A stretch of DNA of 23,508 nucleotides from an uncultured Collinsella sp. (GTDB lineage Bacteria > Actinomycetota > Coriobacteriia > Coriobacteriales > Coriobacteriaceae). Shown here piece after piece: positions 13,636-20,634 of this stretch. The position numbers were made by a program, and so were the translations under genes. Positions within the stretch are counted from its first letter, which is position 1. Each line of letters begins with the position of its first letter. Below the pieces are notes generated by a model. That model ran no database searches, had not been told where the DNA came from, and saw only the letters and a program-made list of their open reading frames with translations. The stretch is taken from positions 1 through 23,508 of the forward strand of contig CAUBMI010000033.1 in NCBI GenBank assembly GCA_958436995.1. Direction: 5' to 3'.

Positions 13636-14332
13636 CGAAAACAAGGGCATTCACCCCACAGGGGTATCGTCGCGCGTGTGGATTGCGCTGGTCGCTCTGT
13701 GCGTCGCCAATGTCGTAGCGCACCTCATGGTGATGCCGAGCTTGCCTGCGCAGATTCCCACGCACTGGGGCGCGAACGGCGCTGTCGACGGTTGGGGTCC
13801 TAGCTGGATGGCCTCCGCGCTCGGCGTGCTGCCTCTGGCGCTTCTCGCAATGTTCTGCGTGGTGCCGCGCATCGATCCCAAAGGTGAGGCATATCGAACC
13901 TCGGGTAAGTTCTATCAGGGCTTCGTAATTGCCTTCACCTTGTTCATGTGCGCCATAAGCTGGCTGGGAGAGCTTACGGTCTGGGGCGTGGTGCCGGCGG
14001 TCGGTTCGGTCAACGTGCTGATTTCCGGTGCTGTCGGTTTGCTGTTCATCGGCGTAGGCAACTACTTGCCGCGTGTGAAGCAGAACTATACGCTCGGTAT
14101 CAAGACGCCCTGGGCGCTTGCCGATCTCGAGAACTGGCGCCGTACGCAGCGCTTTGGCGGTGCCTGCTTTATGGTGCTGGGTGTTGGCCTGATTGTGATG
14201 GGCGTGGCGGGCAGCGTGCTTTCGAGTGAAGTCGTCGCCGCGGTGATTGCGGCTCTGGCGTTTGGTTCGGCCGGAGCTGCCTACGCCTATTCGTATCTGC
14301 TGTGGCGTAAATCGCAGCGAGCCGTTCGCTAA
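13628..14332 (+). CDS. sdpI: SdpI family immunity-type membrane protein
   Basis: A 234-residue membrane protein with about six hydrophobic segments. The N-terminal part has the DUF1648 pattern MPSLPAQIPTHWGANGAVDGW, and the C-terminal half has the SdpI signature GNYLPRVKQNYTLGIKTPWAL followed by NWRRTQRFGG. In B. subtilis SdpI protects against the SdpC cannibalism toxin and controls SdpR; elsewhere such pairs are orphan immunity genes or envelope-stress sensors. Here no SdpC-like toxin or SdpAB maturation genes are visible, so the pair is orphan. The ATG at 13628 overlaps the end of sdpR, indicating coupled translation. A terminator follows at 14399. Confidence 0.92.
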   Translation: MNNENKGIHPTGVSSRVWIALVALCVANVVAHLMVMPSLPAQIPTHWGANGAVDGWGPSWMASALGVLPLALLAMFCVVPRIDPKGEAYRTSGKFYQGFVIAFTLFMCAISWLGELTVWGVVPAVGSVNVLISGAVGLLFIGVGNYLPRVKQNYTLGIKTPWALADLENWRRTQRFGGACFMVLGVGLIVMGVAGSVLSSEVVAAVIAALAFGSAGAAYAYSYLLWRKSQRAVR

Positions 14333-14398
14333 GGTTGCGGAAAACTAGCGTACGCAGTTCATAGTATGTTCCGGGGGACTTTTCCCAGGTAGTATTAG

Positions 14399-14425
14399 GG
14401 GGTGTGGGCAACCATGCCCCTTTTT
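14399..14425 (+). terminator. Rho-independent terminator of sdpR-sdpI
   Basis: A 9-bp stem (14399-14407 with 14412-14420, two G-U pairs), the stable loop GCAA and five T. Confidence 0.8.
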
Positions 14426-14516
14426 CGTTAAGTTTCAGAGCTGGTTTTCTCATTTCGTTTCCACTAAAGCGAATCAAGAATAGGGAAACAGCAGGTAGAA
14501 AGGATAGGACAGACAT

Positions 14517-16196
14517 ATGGCGGAGTTTATCTACCAGATGTATCAGGCTCGCAAGGCCCATGGCGACAAGGTAATCCTTGACGACGTGACCCTGAGCTTC
14601 TACCCCGGTGCCAAGATCGGCGTCGTGGGTCCCAACGGCATGGGCAAGTCGACCCTGCTCAAGATCATGGCCGGTATCGAGGAAGTCTCCAACGGCGATG
14701 CCAGGCTTACCCCCGGCTACACCGTGGGCATCCTGCAGCAGGAGCCGCCGCTCGATGACGACAAGACCGTCATCGAGAACGTGCGCATGGCGTTTGGCGA
14801 TATGATTGCCAAGGTCGATCGCTTCAACAAGATCGGCGAGGAGATGTGCGACCCGGATTGCGATATGGACGCCCTCATGGCCGAGATGGGCAAGCTCCAG
14901 GACGAGATCGACGCCGCCGACGGCTGGGATATCGATTCCAAGCTCGGCCAGGCCATGGACGCCCTCCAGCTGCCCGATTCCGACATGCCGGTCAACGTGC
15001 TTTCCGGCGGCGAGCGCCGTCGCGTGGCCCTGTGCAAGCTGCTGCTCGAGGCTCCCGACCTGCTGCTGCTCGACGAGCCCACGAACCACTTGGACGCCGA
15101 GTCGATCCTGTGGCTCGAGCACTTCCTGCACAACTACCAGGGCGCGGTGCTTGCCGTCACGCACGATCGCTACTTCCTGGATAACGTTGCCGAGTGGATC
15201 TGCGAGGTCGACCGCGGCCACCTTTATCCCTACAAGGGCAACTACTCCACGTATCTGGAGACCAAGGCCGCGCGTATCGAGGCCCAGGGCAACCGTGACG
15301 CCAAGCTCGCCAAGCGCATGGAGGCCGAGCTCGAGTGGGTACGCAGCTCGCCCAAGGCTCGCCAGGCCAAGAACAAGGCCCGTCTGGCTCGCTACGAGGA
15401 GATGGAGGCCGAGGCCCGCGCAAGCCAGAAGCTCGACTGGACCGACATCCGCATCCCTGTGGGCCCGCGTCTGGGCAACAAGGTGCTCGAGGCCCATCAC
15501 CTGCACAAGGAGTTCGATGGCCGCGTGCTCATCGATGACCTTTCGTTCACCCTGCCGCGCAACGGCATTGTGGGCGTTATCGGCCCCAACGGTGTCGGTA
15601 AGACCACGCTGTTCAAGACGATTGTGGGCCTGGAGCCGCTGACTTCGGGCGAGCTCGAGGTGGGCGAGACCGTCAAGATTTCTTACGTCGACCAGAACCG
15701 TTCCGGCATCGACCCCGACAAGAACCTGTGGGAGGTCGTCTCGGATGGCCTGGACCACATGATGGTCGGCGAGACCGAGGTTCCGAGCCGCGCTTATGTG
15801 GCGAGCTTTGGCTTTAAGGGCCAGGACCAGCAGAAGCGCGCTGGCGTACTCTCCGGTGGCGAGCGCAACCGTCTGAACTTGGCGCTTACGCTCAAGCAGG
15901 GCGGCAACCTGCTGCTCCTCGACGAGCCCACGAACGACCTCGACGTCGAGACGCTGTCCTCGCTCGAAGCGGCGCTGCTCGAGTTCCCGGGCTGCTCGGT
16001 GGTCATCAGCCACGACCGTATGTTCCTGGACCGCGTCGCCACGCACATTCTGGCGTGGGAGGGCACCGACGAGAATCCGGGCAACTGGTATTGGTTCGAG
16101 GGCAACTTTGAGGCCTATCAGGCCAACCGCATCGAGCGTCTGGGCGAGGACGCAGCCCAGCCGCATCGTATCCACAGGAAACTTACCAGGGACTAG
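14517..16196 (+). CDS. ettA: ABC-F translation factor, energy-dependent translational throttle protein EttA
   Basis: A 559-residue soluble ABC-F protein that binds the ribosomal E site and couples translation to the ATP/ADP ratio. It has two ATPase domains and no membrane segments. The first domain has Walker A GPNGMGKST (38-46), LSGGERRRVALCKLL and LLLLDEPTNHLDAES. The linker carries LEWVRSSPKARQAKNKARL, the EttA-type interdomain signature. The second domain has GPNGVGKTT, LSGGERNRLNLALTL and LLLLDEPTNDLDVET. Full length and order are normal, which separates it from antibiotic-resistance ABC-F proteins. The ATG at 14517 is weakly supported by AAAGGA/AGGA upstream. A bidirectional terminator lies between it and the convergent downstream gene. 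Confidence 0.95.
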   Translation: MAEFIYQMYQARKAHGDKVILDDVTLSFYPGAKIGVVGPNGMGKSTLLKIMAGIEEVSNGDARLTPGYTVGILQQEPPLDDDKTVIENVRMAFGDMIAKVDRFNKIGEEMCDPDCDMDALMAEMGKLQDEIDAADGWDIDSKLGQAMDALQLPDSDMPVNVLSGGERRRVALCKLLLEAPDLLLLDEPTNHLDAESILWLEHFLHNYQGAVLAVTHDRYFLDNVAEWICEVDRGHLYPYKGNYSTYLETKAARIEAQGNRDAKLAKRMEAELEWVRSSPKARQAKNKARLARYEEMEAEARASQKLDWTDIRIPVGPRLGNKVLEAHHLHKEFDGRVLIDDLSFTLPRNGIVGVIGPNGVGKTTLFKTIVGLEPLTSGELEVGETVKISYVDQNRSGIDPDKNLWEVVSDGLDHMMVGETEVPSRAYVASFGFKGQDQQKRAGVLSGGERNRLNLALTLKQGGNLLLLDEPTNDLDVETLSSLEAALLEFPGCSVVISHDRMFLDRVATHILAWEGTDENPGNWYWFEGNFEAYQANRIERLGEDAAQPHRIHRKLTRD

Positions 16197-16201
16197 TTTG
16201 A

Positions 16202-16230
16202 TGTGGCAAAGGGACAGCCCCTTTGTCACA
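16202..16230. repeat. 12-bp hairpin repeat containing AAAGGGACAG
   Basis: TGTGGCAAAGGG (16202-16213) pairs with 16219-16230, with one G-U pair and a 5-base loop. It shares the word AAAGGGACAG with the inverted repeat at 406-467, so both may belong to one dispersed family. It follows the ettA stop by 5 bases. Confidence 0.5.
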
Positions 16231-16256
16231 CGAACTTATGCTCAACCTGGGAAAAT

Positions 16257-16298
16257 AAAAAAACGCGGCGAACGTTTTTGTGACGTTCGTCGCGTTTT
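16257..16298. terminator. Bidirectional terminator between ettA and the convergent gene
   Basis: A 15-base stem (16260-16274 with 16284-16298, one mismatch that is a G-U pair in RNA) has an A-run on its left and TTTT on its right. It can therefore stop transcripts arriving from either side. Confidence 0.85.
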
Positions 16299-16299
16299 G

Positions 16300-17601
16300 C
16301 TATTCGTTGGATTCTTCAACCTTGTCGACGGTCCAGGTGGCTCCGAGGCCTCCGGTGGTGTTGCGGCGGATGCGCACGGTGACTTCGTGGCGCTCGCCGG
16401 CCTGCGTGTAGCGCAGGGGGAAGATTGCGCGGTTTCGCGCGGCCTCGATGGTGCCGCGTTCGCGGGCGATCCAGTAGTACTCGCCGACGATGCCGAGCGT
16501 GTCGGCGCCGTAGGGGAGATAGGTCGACAGCTGGTGTAGCAACGGGCCGGGGCAGAAGACCTCGGTTGCGAAATCGACGGGGAAGTCCTCGGGGATGGTC
16601 GGTGCTGTGGGTGCGGGGGCCGGTGCTGCTGCGGGTACCGAAGCCGGTACCGGTGCGGGAATTTGGTCATAGACAGGTGCGGATGCGGACTCGATGACGG
16701 GTGCAGACTCGGGCGCCGGTTCTGGCTTAACTGCGGAATCTGTCGGTTCCACGGAGACGGATGTGTCTTCAGTCTCGGTTTCGGCGTCGGCTTGCGGGGC
16801 GTCCTCTGCCTCGACAGACGGCTTTGCCTCGATCGGTGTGGAGGCCATGGTGGTGATGCCGGCGTTGGCGTTCTCGGGGTCATAGACGACCGTGAGCGAG
16901 ATGGCGGGCTGCGGCGTCTCGGGCTCCGGTGCCGATTCGGTAGCGCCTTGATCGGCGGGCTCGTCGGACTGATCGTCCTCGGCCTCGTTGCCAAAGACAT
17001 CGCTGTTTTGGAACGCAGGCGTCTCGGGTTGGTCAGCGGCTTCTTCGGTTGTCGACTTGGGCGCTTCGTTGAGCTCCACAGTTGCTTCCTGCTCGGATAT
17101 GACTTCGGGATCGGTCGTGGCGGCGATTTCGGTTTCGGCTTCTGCTGTTACCTCAATAGCGACTTCGATCTCTGTCTCGGGCTCGGGTTCCGGAGCGACT
17201 TCGGCCACGGGCTCGGGATGCTTAACGTGCTTGGGACGTACGGCCTTGAGGTCCTTCTCGCCGCGCTTTTTCTTTTTGTAGGACTGCTTGGCGCCCTTGG
17301 CTGCCTTGGGCTTGTCCTCGCCTTTGGCAAGGGCGGTATCCCAGGCCTCGTTGGCGATGACGGTGGCATACAGGCGACCGCCCTTAAAGACGGTCAGCTT
17401 AATGCAGTCGTCGAGCTCCTCGAGCAGCTCGCGCGTGGACTCAAAGCCTAGGTCATAAGCGGCCATGTCGCCGGTGGCGAGCGCCTCCTCGACCTGCGTC
17501 ATAAACGTTTGCTTGCCGCATCCGATTGCATCGCGCAGCAGACGATACAGATAGATGTGGTTGCCCAGCGATAGCGTGGGCTTAACTATTGTCTTGCTCA
17601 T
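16300..17601 (-). CDS. Hypothetical protein with Pro/Glu/Ala-rich linker between two conserved-looking ends
   Basis: A 433-residue cytosolic protein that I do not recognise. Residues 1-90 look folded and helical (SLGNHIYLYRLLRDAIGCG, then a segment rich in Glu/Leu, then FKGGRLYATVIANEAWD). Residues about 95-130 are very basic (KKKKRGEK). Residues about 130-330 are a low-complexity linker of Pro, Glu, Ala, Thr and Val. Residues 334-433 look like a compact beta-rich domain (YGADTLGIVGEYYWIARERGTI, then RHEVTVRIRRNTTGGLGATW). There is no signal peptide or membrane segment. The ATG at 17601 has AGAGGAGA just upstream; the earlier frame start at 17673 is inside a hairpin. The basic patch suggests nucleic acid or ribosome contact, which is inference only. 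Confidence 0.8.
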   Translation of the reverse strand: MSKTIVKPTLSLGNHIYLYRLLRDAIGCGKQTFMTQVEEALATGDMAAYDLGFESTRELLEELDDCIKLTVFKGGRLYATVIANEAWDTALAKGEDKPKAAKGAKQSYKKKKRGEKDLKAVRPKHVKHPEPVAEVAPEPEPETEIEVAIEVTAEAETEIAATTDPEVISEQEATVELNEAPKSTTEEAADQPETPAFQNSDVFGNEAEDDQSDEPADQGATESAPEPETPQPAISLTVVYDPENANAGITTMASTPIEAKPSVEAEDAPQADAETETEDTSVSVEPTDSAVKPEPAPESAPVIESASAPVYDQIPAPVPASVPAAAPAPAPTAPTIPEDFPVDFATEVFCPGPLLHQLSTYLPYGADTLGIVGEYYWIARERGTIEAARNRAIFPLRYTQAGERHEVTVRIRRNTTGGLGATWTVDKVEESNE

Positions 17602-17629
17602 GGCAAATCTCCTCTTTACACACCAAAGC

Positions 17630-17635
17630 ATCTTA
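17630..17635 (-). promoter_or_regulatory. Extended -10 element upstream of the 433-residue gene
   Basis: On the minus strand the bases read TGGTAAGAT, an extended -10 pattern, about 30 bases before the start codon. The -35 region is not convincing. Confidence 0.3.
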
Positions 17636-17672
17636 CCATCGCACAGGCCTTGCCATCTCGTCGCCCAAGGCA

Positions 17673-17706
17673 AACGGGCGCGAACCGCTGTCGATTCGCG
17701 CCCGTT
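17673..17706 (-). terminator. Terminator of the Ser-rich membrane protein gene
   Basis: A perfect 12-bp stem (AACGGGCGCGAA at 17673-17684 with 17695-17706), located 30 bases after the stop of the upstream minus-strand gene. The T-run is short. Confidence 0.7.
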
Positions 17707-17736
17707 GTACAGGTTGCCTATCTGAGGATGCAGTGC

Positions 17737-18690
17737 CTAGTTGCCCGATGTCGTGCCTTGGCTTGAACTGTCAGATGTTGTGCCCGATGTGGTGCCGCCC
17801 GAGCTGTTAGTGCTGCTGTTGTCGGTAGATCCTGTGCCCGATGTATTGCCGCTCGTCTGGTCGCCCGTGCTCGGCTGCGAGCTGTCAGCCGTTTGGCTTG
17901 AGTTGGTCGTGCCGGACGGCGAGCTACTGTTGGCCGTAGAGGAATCGGTGCCCTGCGATTGGTTTTGGGTGTTCGAGGACGAATTGGCAGAGGCAGAGCT
18001 GTCTTGCGTGTCGTCCGTCTGTGCCTGCTGATCCTGCGACTGGGTGTTGCCATTTGCATCGCTCTCGGTCGTGCGCGAGGAAAGAATTGGCTCGGGGCGC
18101 TCGCCCAGGCCCTCTCCGGCGGTGGTGATAAGGATGGCGCCGGCGCAGGCGATGACCGCGACGATGGCGATGGCGATCGAGAAGACGATGACCTTCTTTT
18201 GCGTCTGGCTGCGCTCTGCTGCTGCCTTGGCGCGCAGGCTGTTGGGGGCGACGCGCGCCGTGGTCGCGCGCCCCGCAATCTGGCGCATCTCCTGCGTAGT
18301 CGCGGCGCCGCCCAGGTGCTCCTCGGCATTCAACTCAACGGGCTCATAGGCGCCGGCAGGGTAGTCGTCGGCGACGTGCGTACCTTTGAGGGCTTCGGCG
18401 CTGGCAGAGATAAAGTGGCGGTAGACCTGCGAGGACACAACGGTGATGACCGAGCTCACGGCGGCACCAATCACCGAGCCGGCAATGCCGATCTTTGAAG
18501 CAAGCGCCACGCTCGTGGCGGCAGCTGCGGCGCCGGCGATGATCTGGGGAATGGAAATGTCGTCGAACAGGCCCTTTTTGGGCGCGATGGCCATGGTTTG
18601 TCCGATGGAATGGTTCTCGTGCACGCCGTTGTTGAGCGCTGCCGGTGTCATGACGCGCGTGCGCGGCGCGTCGGTGTACTTGGTTGTCAT
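17737..18690 (-). CDS. Membrane protein with long Ser/Thr/Asn/Gln-rich tail, function unknown
   Basis: A 317-residue protein. Residues about 46-88 are a hydrophobic, Ala/Ser/Val-rich region that may form one or two membrane segments (the glycine-rich part near 70-76 could be a turn). Residues 89-160 are polar. Residues 166-192 are a clear transmembrane helix preceded by QKK. Residues about 203-317 are almost entirely Ser, Thr, Asn, Gln, Gly and Asp, a disordered tail that would probably face outside, as in cell-wall-spanning stalks. There is no LPXTG sorting motif and no signal peptide. GGGAGGA precedes the ATG on the minus strand. I do not recognise the family. Possible roles are envelope organisation or surface display, without direct support. 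Confidence 0.82.
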   Translation of the reverse strand: MTTKYTDAPRTRVMTPAALNNGVHENHSIGQTMAIAPKKGLFDDISIPQIIAGAAAAATSVALASKIGIAGSVIGAAVSSVITVVSSQVYRHFISASAEALKGTHVADDYPAGAYEPVELNAEEHLGGAATTQEMRQIAGRATTARVAPNSLRAKAAAERSQTQKKVIVFSIAIAIVAVIACAGAILITTAGEGLGERPEPILSSRTTESDANGNTQSQDQQAQTDDTQDSSASANSSSNTQNQSQGTDSSTANSSSPSGTTNSSQTADSSQPSTGDQTSGNTSGTGSTDNSSTNSSGGTTSGTTSDSSSQGTTSGN

Positions 18691-18864
18691 ACGGGGTCCT
18701 CCCGGTGTAAATCTGCTTCGTTTCGTTTAGCCATCAGGGTACCCACCAGATGTGAATCGTACATGACATTTAACAGATACCATCAACTCATCAAGGGGGC
18801 CTGCTGTCTTTGGTGCAATAGCTTGATGCTAAACTGGATTTACGATTGCGAGGTGGTTTACGTG

Positions 18865-19083
18865 ATGTACCCGTATATGACGTTCGAAGACGGTACCGAG
18901 GTCATTCATTCTGACCTGATTACAGATGGCGATATCGAAAAGGTTATCGTGCATTTTGAACGACCGACGGCAGAGGGCTTCGACTCCGCTCGTTGTGAGT
19001 TGCCTTCCTGTTCCTGGACTGACTGGGAAGGGCATTTTACTCAGAGTGAAAAACGAGCTTTCGAAGAGTGTCTGAGCAAATAA
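18865..19083 (+). CDS. Small conserved-looking hypothetical protein
   Basis: A 72-residue acidic protein beginning MYPYMTFEDGTEVIHSDLI, with the middle motif VHFERPTAEGFDSARCELPS and an acidic/helical end. I have a sense of similar short proteins in gut Firmicutes and actinobacteria but no known function. GAGGTGG at 18850-18856 supports either GTG 18862 or ATG 18865; ATG is preferred. A much longer upstream extension in this frame is antisense to the neighbouring membrane protein and is rejected. Its two cysteines are far apart and there is no metal motif. It sits at the edge of the AT-rich block and could belong to either side. Confidence 0.7.
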   Translation: MYPYMTFEDGTEVIHSDLITDGDIEKVIVHFERPTAEGFDSARCELPSCSWTDWEGHFTQSEKRAFEECLSK

Positions 19084-19089
19084 TTTAGA

Positions 19090-19109
19090 TTAGTTCGAGT
19101 TTAGTTCGA
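19090..19109 (+). promoter_or_regulatory. Direct repeat upstream of the peptide cluster
   Basis: TTAGTTCGA occurs twice, at 19090-19098 and 19101-19109, with an 11-base period, one helical turn apart. It lies about 75 bases before the first gene of the cluster and could be an activator or repressor site. A possible -10 box TAGTAT is at 19151-19156. Confidence 0.35.
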
Positions 19110-19183
19110 ATAAAGAAGCTGAATGCGATGACCTAAAGCGTATGCATTTTTAGTATTAGATGCGTATGAAATGGAGGATGTGA

Positions 19184-19465
19184 ATGGATGAGCTAATAGA
19201 CTTTAAGAAACGATTTCTCAAGAATGGCGAGCTGGTTTCAATTCCAAAAAAGGAAAGCTATAAAAGAATCATGCTGCTATGGGCCGTCTCTTTCTTTGAA
19301 TTAAATACAAGTTATACGGAGCTTCAGGTTAATCATGTGCTGTCACAGCTCTATCCTGATTATGCCGTGTTGAGGCGGTACTTGGTTGATTATGGATTCC
19401 TATTAAGGGATGAACGAGGCCTGAAATACGAGGTTAATCGTGATGTTCACGGTATTGAGAGCTAG
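19184..19465 (+). CDS. DUF2087 domain protein, possible regulator of the peptide cluster
   Basis: A 93-residue protein that matches the DUF2087 pattern over nearly its whole length: FLKNGELVSIPKKESYKRIML, then a helix LLWAVSFFELNTSYTELQVNHVLSQL, then YPDYAVLRRYLVDYGFLLRD. DUF2087 is a small winged-helix-like domain usually found alone or fused to DNA-binding domains of regulators, so a regulatory or protein-contact role is likely. GGAGG at 19173-19177 sets the ATG. It overlaps the following transporter gene by 23 bases, so the two are co-translated. Its codon use is AT-rich, like the rest of the cluster. Confidence 0.85.
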   Translation: MDELIDFKKRFLKNGELVSIPKKESYKRIMLLWAVSFFELNTSYTELQVNHVLSQLYPDYAVLRRYLVDYGFLLRDERGLKYEVNRDVHGIES

Positions 19466-20627
19466 CCGTCCGGTTCGGGTCCTATATATTGCTAGAGGGA
19501 TAAGCGAAATAGGCAATTGGTGTGCGAATATTGCTTTGCCAATGCTGATTTACGAGGTAACTCACGATGTTTCTGCAACTGCTTTGATGGTCTGCTGCAG
19601 ATTTGCCCCCTCTCTGTTTTCAGTTGCGCTCGCGCAGCTGCCTCAGAAGATGGGTATCGGGACACTGCAGGCCATGAGATTGGCAGACTTAATTCGCGCG
19701 GGATTATTCGTTTGCTATATTTTTGTTGATAGTAAATGGAGTATGTTTGCTATTACGTGCGCGGTATCGCTTTGCCGAACGGTAGAAATGCCCTGCTTTT
19801 ACTCGTTGTTAAGAGCCAATACGAATAGTATCAATCGCGACGTAATTAATAATTCGTTTGGGTTCCTGCAGAATTTGATGATGGTTCTGGGGCCAGTTGC
19901 CGGCGGTTTTGTTGTCGCTCAATTTGGGGCGGAGGCTGTTCTTGCATTAGACGCGCTTTCTTTTGCCGCGTCGTTCTGGTTGCTGCGAGATGTTCCGTCG
20001 GTTATCGAGGTTAATGATAAAGAGGGAATAAGCAAAAATGAAAAAAACAGGACTGCATTTAGTGATCTTAGCGCGAAGCACTTGGCAATTGGTTTCCTAT
20101 TAATCGATATTTCTAGTGGTGTGGCATTCGGCTCTCTGAATTCTCTTTTGCCAGCTATAGCGCAATTGCAATTTGACTCGTCATCGATACAATACGGATT
20201 CCTTCAGAGTAGTCTTACAATCGGACTGTTGTTCGGAAATACAATATATGGTCGTTTAATCAGTGGTTCCGATTGCGTTAAATCATATTGTTTTGTGACG
20301 TATCTTGCGCTCGGTGCGTATCTGGCGTTTGGCTATCGCTATGCGTCTGGGATATCGTTTATTTTCCTTTTTATCGTCGGTGCCGGAAACGCCATTCAAG
20401 ATGTGCTTCTCATAACATCGCTGCAGGATTTGGCGAGAGACGGATCTGAATCGATAAGCCTGTTTTCAATTAGGGAGTCTTTGCAATCGGTTGCTGTTGT
20501 TATTTCAACACTTCTTGTTTCGCTGTTCACGAGCATCGCGATGTTCTCAATTCTCGTTACAGGACTTGGTGTATTTTCAATTATGATGGTAGTTGTGTTT
20601 CAATTGAATTATTTGCGAAAGATGTGA
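19443..20627 (+). CDS. MFS transporter, probable exporter of the cluster product
   Basis: A 394-residue membrane protein with roughly 10-12 hydrophobic segments, of the major facilitator superfamily (MFS_3/enterobactin-exporter-like branch). The N-terminus VRVLYIARGISEIGNWCANIALPMLIYEVTHD is typical of that branch. The middle loop (about 190-215) is polar, and NSFGFLQNLMMVLGPVAGGF is the conserved segment after it. It lies between a DUF2087 gene and a radical SAM gene with very tight spacing, so export of a modified peptide or self-protection is the likely job. The ATG at 19443 is chosen; a GTG at 19440 is equally possible. GAGGTT at 19430-19435 provides a weak site. Confidence 0.88.
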   Translation: MFTVLRASRPVRVLYIARGISEIGNWCANIALPMLIYEVTHDVSATALMVCCRFAPSLFSVALAQLPQKMGIGTLQAMRLADLIRAGLFVCYIFVDSKWSMFAITCAVSLCRTVEMPCFYSLLRANTNSINRDVINNSFGFLQNLMMVLGPVAGGFVVAQFGAEAVLALDALSFAASFWLLRDVPSVIEVNDKEGISKNEKNRTAFSDLSAKHLAIGFLLIDISSGVAFGSLNSLLPAIAQLQFDSSSIQYGFLQSSLTIGLLFGNTIYGRLISGSDCVKSYCFVTYLALGAYLAFGYRYASGISFIFLFIVGAGNAIQDVLLITSLQDLARDGSESISLFSIRESLQSVAVVISTLLVSLFTSIAMFSILVTGLGVFSIMMVVVFQLNYLRKM

Positions 20628-20634
20628 CGTTGAT

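Noticed and set aside
14169..16229. Long open frame antisense to ettA (686 codons)
   Set aside because: Same shadow effect in GC-rich DNA; it also runs through the ettA terminator and into sdpI.
16663..17451. Plus-strand frame inside the 433-residue gene, Gly/Cys/Leu-rich
   Set aside because: It is the complement of the Pro/Glu/Ala linker; the apparent repetitiveness comes from that linker.
18598..18864. Upstream extension of the 72-residue gene
   Set aside because: It is antisense to the start of the Ser-rich membrane protein gene and its promoter region, and a proper ribosome site exists at 18850-18856.
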